Source of the DNA: JAPUDS01 sp039812985
GTDB taxonomy: Bacteria; Patescibacteriota; Saccharimonadia; Saccharimonadales; Saccharimonadaceae
Assembly: GCA_039812985.1 (NCBI GenBank)
Contig: JBDHUL010000035.1
Span: 1-9,016 of the forward strand
Direction: 5' to 3'
DNA length: 9,016 bases
A model generated the notes under the pieces. That model ran no database searches. It worked only from the letters and a program-made list of their open reading frames with translations, and was not told where the DNA came from. Made by a program: the position numbers and the translations under genes. Shown piece by piece: positions 1-6,756 of the stretch; positions within the stretch are counted from its first letter, which is position 1; each line of letters opens with the position of its first letter.

Positions 1-30
1 GTACATTTCCTCAGATGATAGGGTGGCACC

Positions 31-52
31 TTAAGATTTGATTAAGATTTGA
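31..52. repeat. Perfect tandem 11-bp direct repeat, possible operator
   Basis: TTAAGATTTGA occurs twice back to back (31-41 and 42-52) with no mismatch. An 11-bp period is about one helical turn, the geometry of tandem half-sites bound by winged-helix response regulators such as PhoB/PhoP. Read on the minus strand, the repeat ends 10 bases before a TATCAT (20-15). It could therefore serve a gene leaving the window to the left. It also lies about 45 bases upstream of the rpmG -35. The repeat is observed; the regulator is inferred. Confidence 0.5.
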
Positions 53-97
53 AAAGTTTATTGAGTGTATTTACATAGAAATTTGAGCAGGTCAGTG

Positions 98-126
98 TTT
101 ACTCTCTGTTAATCCTGTGGTACAAT
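98..126 (+). promoter_or_regulatory. rpmG promoter (TTTACT / extended -10 TACAAT)
   Basis: A -35-like TTTACT (98-103) is separated by 17 bases from TACAAT (121-126). The -10 is preceded by TGG (118-120), which gives an extended -10. Transcription would start near 132-134, only about 4-6 bases before the ATG at 138. There is no purine-rich Shine-Dalgarno sequence in that gap. The result would be a nearly leaderless rpmG mRNA. Confidence 0.6.
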
Positions 127-137
127 AGCTGATAATT

Positions 138-344
138 ATGGCAAAGAAGAATACGAAACGAAAGTTGGTTGGTTTGGTGTCGAAGGCGTCTGGGCACCGG
201 ACGTACTATACCGTAAAGAATACCCAGACGACCACCGAGAAACTTGCTCTCAAAAAGTACGACCCGATCACACGCAAGCACGAAGTATACGAGGAAACGA
301 AAAAGAACCTCGGTCGCAATGAAGTCAAAGCGAGAAAGAGCTAG
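138..344 (+). CDS. rpmG: Large ribosomal subunit protein bL33
   Basis: This is bL33, a small component of the 50S subunit near the E site. The 68-residue product matches the family along most of its length: a basic N-terminus (MAKKNTKRK), the core SGHRTYYTVKN, then EKLALKKYDPITRKHEVYEE. It lacks the four zinc-binding cysteines of the C+ type, so it is the Cys-free form. Family members are usually about 50-55 residues. The extra length is a basic C-terminal tail of about 14 residues ending NEVKARKS. The ATG at 138 is fixed by homology; no Shine-Dalgarno site precedes it and a promoter lies just upstream, so translation probably starts on a very short leader. The gene stands alone, with a hairpin terminator after it. 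Identification is secure; only the role of the tail is unknown. Confidence 0.93.
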   Translation: MAKKNTKRKLVGLVSKASGHRTYYTVKNTQTTTEKLALKKYDPITRKHEVYEETKKNLGRNEVKARKS

Positions 345-360
345 AACGATAGAAGCCGAT

Positions 361-403
361 CAGTAGACAACCCTCAGAAATGAGGGTTGTTTCAATGCTA
401 CTG
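361..403. terminator. Bidirectional hairpin terminator between convergent genes
   Basis: A perfect 10-bp stem ACAACCCTCA / TGAGGGTTGT (367-376 and 381-390) closes a GAAA tetraloop and is followed on the plus strand by a short T-rich run. An outer pair CAGTAG / CTACTG (361-366 and 398-403) extends the stem across a 7-base bulge. It lies between the rpmG stop (344) and the stop of the minus-strand cluster (414), so it probably ends transcription from both sides. The T tract is short on the plus strand and absent on the minus strand. Confidence 0.75.
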
Positions 404-413
404 GTTGCTGACC

Positions 414-1100
414 CTAACAACTGGCCTTTTCTAATTCCCCAGCCAACCACACACCTGCCTGAAGCATAAGCTCGAGTTGAGACAGCGTAGGGTGGGGCGA
501 CAGAACATACACATAAAGCATGTCGCCTAGGAACTCATAGTCAAACATATGGAAGTGGTGCGCTACAATAGCCGCGCGTTCAGGGTTCACGAGTTGAGAA
601 AACTCGGTCACTGCTGACGCCGGAAGATGCACCATAAAACGCCGAGAAAACAACGGATCATACTGCGCTAAAAATTGCAGCGGTAATTCGGCAAACTCTC
701 GCTTTTTCATCGCGAGCATCTCGTAAAACCCATGTCCATGCCGCGAGCGGCCTTCAATATATATATGTGGCAGTCGCAGATGCGGCGCAAGGTCAAAGGC
801 GAGTATATTCCACGTATAGTGTTCGCGGCGTTTGTGCAAAGCCGACCGAAGTATGTCGCTGCGCTGCAAAAAAATCATGTCACGTCCATGGGCCGTTCCG
901 ACGAGATAGTGCGCGTCTCGGTAGGTGTTCGACAGGGTAATCCCTTTGACCAAGCGCGATTCGTCTTCTGGCTCAATGCTCCCAAAATACACCAGGCCGT
1001 AACGGTCGGCAAACTTATGCATCACAGCCGAGTTACCAATGAACTGACGAAGTTGTCGGAGCGTCAGAAAGGACATGGTTCTTTTAAGTACGTGTTTCAT
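414..1100 (-). CDS. Unrecognised 228-residue protein, last gene of glucan operon
   Basis: I do not recognise this family. The 228-residue product has no signal peptide, no clear membrane helix and no nucleotide-binding motif. It looks soluble and mixed alpha/beta, and is rich in His and aromatics: a central HYTWNILAFDLAPHLRLP, then RSRHGHGFYEML near residue 120, and HHFHMFDYEFLGDMLYVYV near residues 182-200. The ATG at 1100 overlaps the GH15 stop as ATGA, with AAAGG about 8 bases upstream, which supports this start. A second ATG at 1076 (MSFLTL) is a possible alternative. The coupling to the GH15 gene suggests a role linked to the alpha-glucan genes, but function cannot be inferred from sequence. 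It ends in TAG, 11 bases from the convergent terminator. Confidence 0.75.
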   Translation of the reverse strand: MKHVLKRTMSFLTLRQLRQFIGNSAVMHKFADRYGLVYFGSIEPEDESRLVKGITLSNTYRDAHYLVGTAHGRDMIFLQRSDILRSALHKRREHYTWNILAFDLAPHLRLPHIYIEGRSRHGHGFYEMLAMKKREFAELPLQFLAQYDPLFSRRFMVHLPASAVTEFSQLVNPERAAIVAHHFHMFDYEFLGDMLYVYVLSPHPTLSQLELMLQAGVWLAGELEKASC

Positions 1101-3025
1101 ACTGCGGCCTTTTTCACCTGGGTCAGATCGATCAGCGTACTGACCAGTTCAGCGTGGCTCCATACCAGTGGGGCCAGCGAAACAGGTGTCTGATCGCGGC
1201 GCACTTGCTCGGGCAACACGCCAGAGATCAGTGCCAGCTGCCGTACAGCATCAATGCTCTGACGAGCTAATTCAACTTCGTCACGCTCGAGCGCAATTTG
1301 CGCCATCCACAGACTGGCCACTGGCCAGAGGTTTGGAGAATCGGGTGTTGAAAAGTAATCATCGCCCTCGAACCGGCTGAACAACCCGTCCTTACCCAAC
1401 CGGCGCCTCACGGTCTCAAGACCGCCAGACACGCTTTCATCGTCGATGTCGAATAATCCGAACATAAAGACCCCATACAAGCTCGACACGTCAAGCGTTG
1501 TATCAAACATCTTCTCGCCGTTTTCGGCACGCGAGAAACCTTTGTAGAAGTATGCTTCATCGCTGTTATAAAAACAACGGCTGGCACGTTGCATAGCACT
1601 TGCCGCACGGCGCCAGCGTTCAGCGTCAGCCGTACGACCGTAGGCATCGGCTAGTTCGGCCGCTTCAACAAGAGCAGCATAAGTCAAGGCGGTCGTATAT
1701 GTATGCGTCAAGAAATGATGCTCCCATGGACCGTACGACGGCCTTGGAAGACCCTCGCCGTCAACATATCCCGCCAAAAAGTTAGCCATGGGCTCAACAA
1801 GCGGGGCATAGTAGTTTACGACAAAGGCCTGGTCGTTTGTTTGGCGATAGTACTGACCAAGCAGGAACAACACACCGGCCGTTTCATCGGTCTGTATAGG
1901 CGGGTGTACGCTACCGTCTGGGTGTACATAGGGTAGCCATGTCGAACCGAGCGACCCGTCAGCGCGGTATTTGTGGTACAAAAACCCGTCCTCATGTATA
2001 CTTTTCGACGCAAAGTCAGCAAACCGAAGCAACTCATCATGATAGCCGAGCCGTACAAGCGGCCACAATACATAAAACGCGTCACGAGGCCAACAGAAAT
2101 TGTACGCATCGTCCTGCGGATGGTTGCGCAAACTACTGTCAAGACTCGCCATGACCGCTCCACGTTCGTCGATGTGCGCCGCGATCGTTATAAGCGACGT
2201 TTCAAACATCTGCGCATCATGTGGTGGCAACAGGTTTATCGGCCAACTGCGCCCAAGCCAATCTCGCCAGTAGGTAGCAGTACGGGTCAGATAGTGGGTT
2301 AACCCCTGCGAGAGCACGCTTTGAAATACCGTCTCAGCGTCAGATACCTGCTGCGCCGCAACGAGCACATATGAAGCTCGCACCGAATCATACGCGCCTA
2401 TATCGATTACCAGGCCGAAAATGGAGTCAACTTGACCGTTTTCGACGGTATTTTTTTCAAGCGTGCCATCTTCGGCGTCGCGGTACGTACCGGCACCCGT
2501 TGCCGCGTCGTAATGACCAATACTATAGTCATCAAAAAAATGCTCATCCTGAAACAAGCTTGCCATAAATACCCGCCGTCCCTTGTAGTGCATAATACTG
2601 GGCATATCGGGGCGATACTGAGCGCTGTCGCTTGAAGCGGCATCGCTGATCATAAATACCTGATGCGCGTAAAGGGTGACCCGCCGCGGTTGGTTACGTT
2701 CGTTGATGACATGAATCGATCGCACGAACACATCTTTTTTGCAATCAACGGCATCAGTGAGCTCGACCCTCAGGCCAAGTTCAATGTTGCGAAGCACCGT
2801 TTCTCCAACCATCGTTTTAGCATGGTAATGCGCCCGCACGTCCCACCCAGGGTCGTCAAGCCACGTCAGCCGACCATCGACATGTATTCCAATTTTGTGG
2901 TTCAGTCCTCCCGGAGGCACATGGGTCTCAAGCCCCACATAGGGGTAGTACACATCACTCACGAGTCCATGCACGTCCAGACCAACATGGAAATGCCCGT
3001 TGCCAAAGGTTAGCAATCTAGCCAT
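1097..3025 (-). CDS. GH15 glucoamylase-type alpha-glucan hydrolase
   Basis: This is a 642-residue member of glycoside hydrolase family 15, which releases glucose from the non-reducing ends of alpha-glucans by inversion. The N-terminal third, starting MARLLTFGNGHFHVGLD, is the beta-sandwich domain of bacterial and archaeal GH15. The catalytic (alpha/alpha)6 barrel follows, with DDAYNFCWPRDAFYVLWPL near residues 305-322 and IQTDETAG near 377-384. The likely general acid is Glu435 in SYGPWEHH and the likely general base is Glu606 in VLPEQV, followed by APLVWSHAE. The start at 3025 is preferred: it begins with the conserved motif, has GGGGA 10 bases upstream (3036-3040) and overlaps the GH57 stop by 8 bases. 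An in-frame extension up to 3085 looks untranslated. There is no signal peptide, so the enzyme should act in the cytoplasm on stored glucan or imported dextrins. Exact substrate (glucoamylase, glucodextranase or isomaltose-type) is not settled. Confidence 0.88.
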   Translation of the reverse strand: MARLLTFGNGHFHVGLDVHGLVSDVYYPYVGLETHVPPGGLNHKIGIHVDGRLTWLDDPGWDVRAHYHAKTMVGETVLRNIELGLRVELTDAVDCKKDVFVRSIHVINERNQPRRVTLYAHQVFMISDAASSDSAQYRPDMPSIMHYKGRRVFMASLFQDEHFFDDYSIGHYDAATGAGTYRDAEDGTLEKNTVENGQVDSIFGLVIDIGAYDSVRASYVLVAAQQVSDAETVFQSVLSQGLTHYLTRTATYWRDWLGRSWPINLLPPHDAQMFETSLITIAAHIDERGAVMASLDSSLRNHPQDDAYNFCWPRDAFYVLWPLVRLGYHDELLRFADFASKSIHEDGFLYHKYRADGSLGSTWLPYVHPDGSVHPPIQTDETAGVLFLLGQYYRQTNDQAFVVNYYAPLVEPMANFLAGYVDGEGLPRPSYGPWEHHFLTHTYTTALTYAALVEAAELADAYGRTADAERWRRAASAMQRASRCFYNSDEAYFYKGFSRAENGEKMFDTTLDVSSLYGVFMFGLFDIDDESVSGGLETVRRRLGKDGLFSRFEGDDYFSTPDSPNLWPVASLWMAQIALERDEVELARQSIDAVRQLALISGVLPEQVRRDQTPVSLAPLVWSHAELVSTLIDLTQVKKAAV

Positions 3026-4235
3026 GCTGCTTGAGTCCCCGCTCGCCACTAGCAAATACACGATACCGAATATCGCGGATCGCATTTAGGTAGCAGAGAA
3101 AACCGTCATATGGTGAAGCGTAGGGGCTAAAGTACGCATGAACATTGCCGTCGTCAAACCATTTTGTTGAAAGATAGTAGAGATGATCTGAGGTCTGAAG
3201 CAAACGCCAGTCATGAATAAGCTGTTCGTCACCAGTACGGAGCACATTGTCTTCGATAGCATAGACCGCTCGAACAGCTTCTTGTTGCATGGCGTTACCA
3301 ACCCAAGCCGACAAGTCACGCTCGTTGTCCGCCCAAGTGACCGTGTTAGGCATATCAATTGCGTCGTGAATACGATGCGTTTCGAGCGCCTGTGAAAAGG
3401 TGACAGCGCGATTGCCGCTCTCGCACCAGTTACGGAAGAACCCTTCAACAAAGTCAAATATCCCCGTTTCAGCCCACTGGTGCTCACCAAACGTCTCAAA
3501 ATCCATGAACAGATTGACTAGTTTCTCTTCTTCCGGCAAGGCATCGATCCAGCTGCGGTATTTGTCGGCGGTGAGCGGCCATTCGTTCCACTGGCGATTG
3601 GAAAAACGAAACGCCAGATCATCGCTAAGACGATAATCCTTCAAGAACAACGCGGTACGTGTCGTACCCACCGGCGAGTACAGATAGTGAGCACTGCGCC
3701 AGTTAAGTACCGGATCCCATCCTTCAGTAAGCACCGCTTTATATCCAGCTTCTTCAGCCCAGCGGCCGAGATCGTTGTTGTAGGCCAGTTCGGTATTGCG
3801 AAATACGGTAGGTGCGACGCCAAAATGTTTCGCCAGCACTTCGCGGTGCATCGCGACTTGTTTTTCAAATTCGAACCGACTGTAGAAAAACGCCAGGCTG
3901 TGAAAGTACGTCTCGGCCGCAAGCTCAATCCGACCAGTCGCCACCAGCTCCTTGAGCTCAGAAAGAAGCGTCGGGTCGTATTGCTCGCATTGTTCAAGGA
4001 ACACGCCCGAAATACTCACGTTGGCCGAAAACTGCGGGATGGTCTCAATAAGTCGTTTCAACAGAGCCATCATCGGTCGGTAGGATTTGTGGGCAACTTT
4101 AGCAAAAATCGCCGCGTTGTCTGTTGTTTCGTCGTATGACGAGAAGTAGTCGTGCCGCTCACCAATATCAAATATACTGTATGGTCGTACGCGTTTGGGC
4201 TGATGCAGGTGGAGGTAGAACACGATATCACGCAT
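3018..4235 (-). CDS. GH57 alpha-amylase-type glycoside hydrolase
   Basis: This is a 405-residue family GH57 enzyme, a retaining alpha-glucan hydrolase or transferase. Conserved regions appear in order: LHLHQP (about residues 8-13, region 1); FRNTELAYNND, with Glu149 as likely nucleophile; NLFMDFETFGEHQ, with Asp245 as likely acid/base; and TWADNERDLSAWVGN near residues 300-314. The RNTEL form and the length resemble the archaeal alpha-amylase group (for example Methanocaldococcus MJ1611) rather than longer GH57 branching enzymes. The start at 4235 is chosen because AGGGGAG (4242-4248) lies 6 bases upstream and the homology begins at once; an upstream ATG at 4268 would add an unrelated leader. 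It overlaps the GT4 stop by 8 bases and the GH15 start by 8 bases. No signal peptide is present. Branching or transferase activity instead of hydrolysis cannot be excluded. Confidence 0.88.
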   Translation of the reverse strand: MRDIVFYLHLHQPKRVRPYSIFDIGERHDYFSSYDETTDNAAIFAKVAHKSYRPMMALLKRLIETIPQFSANVSISGVFLEQCEQYDPTLLSELKELVATGRIELAAETYFHSLAFFYSRFEFEKQVAMHREVLAKHFGVAPTVFRNTELAYNNDLGRWAEEAGYKAVLTEGWDPVLNWRSAHYLYSPVGTTRTALFLKDYRLSDDLAFRFSNRQWNEWPLTADKYRSWIDALPEEEKLVNLFMDFETFGEHQWAETGIFDFVEGFFRNWCESGNRAVTFSQALETHRIHDAIDMPNTVTWADNERDLSAWVGNAMQQEAVRAVYAIEDNVLRTGDEQLIHDWRLLQTSDHLYYLSTKWFDDGNVHAYFSPYASPYDGFLCYLNAIRDIRYRVFASGERGLKQHG

Positions 4236-5412
4236 GGATAGCTCCCCTCGTGGCGCCGTGGTAGACATTCAGGCATCGTTCGGCCATTTGCGACCAACTC
4301 AGCCGGCCAAGTTGAGTATTTGCATTATCAACCATTGCGCGCCTGAGACCCTGCGATGATGCAACGTTCACCATGATATCTGCCAGGCGATCGGTGTCCC
4401 AGTAGTCATACTTGAGCGAATGAGTAAGCACCTCGGCAACTCCAGACTGACGCGTCATGATAACCGGCGTACCATGTGCTGCGGCTTCGAGAGCCGTAAT
4501 GCCAAATGGTTCCGAAATGGAACTCATCACAAACATATCGGCCACTTCATACAACTGCCGCCACGCAGCGCCACGGACGAAACCGGTAAAAATAACCTGC
4601 TCGGCCACCCCTAACTCGGCAGCTCGGGCAATCAGCTCATCACGCTGTTCGCCGCTTCCCGCTACCACGAAGGCCAGTCGATTGTAGCGGTAATAAGCTT
4701 TTGCGGCAGCGTCAAGAAACTGCATGAGTCCTTTTTGAAGCGTCAACCGTCCTACTGCCGCCACAATAGCTATACCATCACTGTGGAGCATATCGAGGTA
4801 GCGGTACGACACATGCTCGGCCGCCGATAGCGACTCGTAGGTGAAGCTATTGTGCACCACGTCTATTTTGTCCTCTGGTATATGGTATGTCTTCATGATG
4901 AGCCGCTTGGTGTAGTCGCTCACGGCTATAATCCTATCGGCCATGAGTAGCCCGTGCTGTTCGACCTCATGAATGAACGGGTTGCCATAGCCGCCACCTG
5001 AGCGATCGAATTCGGTAGCATGGACATGTGCTACCAGGGGCACACCGCTCAGCTGCTTAGCATACGTACCCGCATCGAGGGTGAGCCAGTCATGGGCATG
5101 GATGACATGGGGCTTTTCGTGCGTTGAAAGGTAGTGTTCGACATAGGCTTTATAGTCGGCTTGGATTTTTTGTATAGCGCTGATATCTTTGTTGGCATAG
5201 CTTAGTTTGTAAACCTCACGGTGATTTTTCTGCGTTGCCGTCACTGGCAACACGTTCATAAAATCGATGTCATGCGACTCAGTGGTCGAGGGCAGTACGA
5301 AATCTATCTGAACGCCGTAAGACGCCAATGCTTTTGACAGCTGGTAGCATGCCACGCCAAGCCCGCCGCTATTGTGTGGAGGCAGCTCCCACCCGAGCAT
5401 CAATATTTTCAA
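4228..5412 (-). CDS. GT4 glycosyltransferase, glycogen-synthase type
   Basis: This is a 394-residue GT-B-fold retaining glycosyltransferase. The N-terminal MKILMLGWELPPHNSGGLG carries the Gly-rich loop (residues 16-19) typical of glycogen and starch synthases; HAHDW lies at 105-109. The C-terminal domain has GRLTLQKG (221-228), with Arg and Lys placed to bind the nucleotide diphosphate, and an E-X7-E motif in SEPFGITALEAA (Glu301, Glu309). It probably extends an alpha-1,4-glucan from ADP- or UDP-glucose; the donor cannot be read from sequence. The start codon is TTG at 5412: GGAAGG lies 8 bases upstream and family members begin at this point, while the ATG at 5400 would cut off the first strand and is 20 bases from that site. 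It is the first gene of the GT4-GH57-GH15-unknown operon, 57 bases after ndh. A different hexosyl acceptor is possible, but the neighbours favour glycogen. Confidence 0.85.
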   Translation of the reverse strand: MKILMLGWELPPHNSGGLGVACYQLSKALASYGVQIDFVLPSTTESHDIDFMNVLPVTATQKNHREVYKLSYANKDISAIQKIQADYKAYVEHYLSTHEKPHVIHAHDWLTLDAGTYAKQLSGVPLVAHVHATEFDRSGGGYGNPFIHEVEQHGLLMADRIIAVSDYTKRLIMKTYHIPEDKIDVVHNSFTYESLSAAEHVSYRYLDMLHSDGIAIVAAVGRLTLQKGLMQFLDAAAKAYYRYNRLAFVVAGSGEQRDELIARAAELGVAEQVIFTGFVRGAAWRQLYEVADMFVMSSISEPFGITALEAAAHGTPVIMTRQSGVAEVLTHSLKYDYWDTDRLADIMVNVASSQGLRRAMVDNANTQLGRLSWSQMAERCLNVYHGATRGAIHA

Positions 5413-5420
5413 TTGCTGAG

Positions 5421-5426
5421 CCTTCC
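5421..5426 (-). promoter_or_regulatory. Ribosome binding site deciding the TTG start of the GT4 gene
   Basis: GGAAGG on the minus strand lies 8 bases before the TTG at 5412 and 20 bases before the next in-frame ATG at 5400. The spacing selects the TTG. Confidence 0.6.
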
Positions 5427-5457
5427 AACCTTATTGTTTGATATTGGTTACGGTTTT

Positions 5458-5486
5458 AGTATATACCCCTCAAGATGTCCGCGCAA
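5458..5486 (-). promoter_or_regulatory. Candidate promoter of the glucan operon
   Basis: On the minus strand TTGCGC (5486-5481) and TATACT (5463-5458) are 17 bases apart. The predicted leader is about 40 bases and includes the GGAAGG site. The -35 lies inside the loop of a hairpin that covers the 3' end of ndh. Match to consensus is moderate, so the operon could also be read from the ndh promoter. Confidence 0.4.
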
Positions 5487-5498
5487 CTCTTGAAGGGT
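5465..5498. terminator. Hairpin at the 3' end of ndh, possible attenuator
   Basis: ACCCCTCAAG (5465-5474) pairs with CTTGAAGGGT (5489-5498) in a 10-bp stem with one G-T pair and a 14-base loop. It includes the ndh stop codon. On the minus strand no T run follows, so it would be a weak terminator or an mRNA 3'-end stabiliser. On the plus strand the stem is followed by a T-rich stretch, the better terminator orientation, but no known transcript runs that way. Confidence 0.4.
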
Positions 5499-6702
5499 TG
5501 TTGTTTTTCTGACATAACTCGCAGTCAAGCTCCTCCGCCTGGCGTTCACTGAGCCACAGACTGACAGCCTCACGAAACGGCAGCAAATCGTTATAACCAA
5601 TAAAGTCGGCTAATTTACGCAGTGCTGACGCGAGAAAGCCGCGCAACCGAAGACTTCCGTGTTCAAGAACAGCATAGTGATGTCCAACCGGCACAACTGA
5701 TATCGGTTGGGCTGGTGTATAGACTGGCGGCGACACACCGCGCAGGCCAGCCTCGATGACACGCGCCACAACATGCGCATCGCGCAGGGCCGTCTGAGCA
5801 AGCCCTGCATATTTGGTTGCGGCACTGTCGCCGATGACAAATACGTGCGGTGCTGCTTCAAGATATTCGTTAACAACAACCATCCCGCGTTCGTTGCGAT
5901 GAAAAACATGGGGATGGGCTGCAAAAAACGGATGGTTCGCAACCCCGGATGTCCACACCACCGTTTCAGTAGCAATAGAACGCTCTCCGACGACAAGCGT
6001 GTCGTCGTCCATTTTTTTCACTGCGGTTCCAAGAAGTACGTGGACACCCAACCGACGGAGCCTCTTCAGGGCGGCCCGTGATGAACGCTCACTCATACGC
6101 GGGAGTACGCGGGAGGCAGCCTCGACAAGGGTAATGTTCACGTTGTGCTGCCTGAGGCCATGACGAGCACCAACTCGGAGCAAATAGTCTTTGAGCGAGG
6201 CGGCAAGTTCTACACCCGTAGGACCGGCTCCGACCACCACATAGTGCTTGTCAAAGTGTCTTTCGGCAACAAGTTCATCGTGCAAGTGCCGGCGAAAGGC
6301 TTGAACACCTTCAGGCGACTTTATACTCCAGCTGTAGCGCTGTAACCCCTCTATGCCAAAATAATTTGTCACCACGCCGAGCGCAAACACAACGCTGTCG
6401 TACTCATACTGTCCAGACTCACCGACGACAATCTTTCGGCCATCATCAATACCGACGATCGTGTCGCGGACGACGCGAATGGTTGTATGTGCGCATATTG
6501 TCGCAAGCGGAATGCTCGATATCTTTCTGGCAGCTCCGGTAGCGGTCGCATAAAGGAGCGGGTAGTACACGAGACTGTCCTTGTCCGACACGAGAGTCAC
6601 GTTGCAGCGAGGATTTTTCGCAAGTTGGAGCGCTGTTTTCACGCCGCCAAAACCACCGCCAACCACCAACACGCGGTGCAAATGGGCTTTCTTCATTTTC
6701 AT
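5470..6702 (-). CDS. ndh: Type II NADH:quinone oxidoreductase (NDH-2-like FAD enzyme)
   Basis: This is a 410-residue two-dinucleotide-fold flavoprotein that would oxidise NADH and reduce membrane quinone without pumping protons. The FAD fold is VLVVGGGFGG (residues 11-20), the NAD(P)H fold VVVGAGPTGVELA (about 155-167), and the second FAD motif FVIGDSAAT (about 288-296). A C-terminal stretch from about residue 350, with GFLASALRKLADFIGYN and FREAVSLWL, fits the amphipathic membrane anchor of NDH-2. The quinone-side motif reads AQTALRDA (302-309), where many NDH-2 have a second Gln in place of the Arg. A CELC pair lies near the C-terminus. The start is set just after TATAAT, at 6702; ATGs at 6705 and 6696 are equally in frame. 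The gene is divergent from cydA, its natural electron-acceptor partner. Another FAD-dependent NAD(P)H oxidoreductase is possible but less likely. Confidence 0.82.
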   Translation of the reverse strand: MKMKKAHLHRVLVVGGGFGGVKTALQLAKNPRCNVTLVSDKDSLVYYPLLYATATGAARKISSIPLATICAHTTIRVVRDTIVGIDDGRKIVVGESGQYEYDSVVFALGVVTNYFGIEGLQRYSWSIKSPEGVQAFRRHLHDELVAERHFDKHYVVVGAGPTGVELAASLKDYLLRVGARHGLRQHNVNITLVEAASRVLPRMSERSSRAALKRLRRLGVHVLLGTAVKKMDDDTLVVGERSIATETVVWTSGVANHPFFAAHPHVFHRNERGMVVVNEYLEAAPHVFVIGDSAATKYAGLAQTALRDAHVVARVIEAGLRGVSPPVYTPAQPISVVPVGHHYAVLEHGSLRLRGFLASALRKLADFIGYNDLLPFREAVSLWLSERQAEELDCELCQKNNNPSRVARTS

Positions 6703-6708
6703 CATGGG

Positions 6709-6716
6709 ATTATAAT
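6709..6716. promoter_or_regulatory. Palindromic -10 box shared by ndh and cydA
   Basis: ATTATAAT reads TATAAT on both strands (6711-6716 plus, 6714-6709 minus). On the minus strand, a start 7 bases after the box falls on the ndh ATG at 6702, giving a leaderless mRNA. On the plus strand it would give cydA a leader of about 34 bases containing AAGGGGAGA and a TAGGT. No good -35 is seen on either strand. A second -10-like TACAAT (6749-6754) abuts the cydA ATG. Confidence 0.5.
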
Positions 6717-6756
6717 ACACCATACTAAGCATAAGGGGAGACAATAGGTACAATAT

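Noticed and set aside
732..1193. 153-codon open frame on the plus strand
   Set aside because: It lies antisense to the unknown 228-residue gene and the GH15 3' end, has no ribosome binding site and no recognisable sequence; the minus-strand frames are coupled and conserved.
3026..3085. N-terminal extension of GH15 starting at 3085
   Set aside because: It would overlap GH57 by 68 bases and encode a pseudo signal peptide; the ATG at 3025 has a GGGGA site and starts at the conserved motif.
3687..4139. 150-codon open frame on the plus strand
   Set aside because: It is antisense to the GH57 gene, whose catalytic motifs fix the coding strand; the product is basic and low in recognisable structure.
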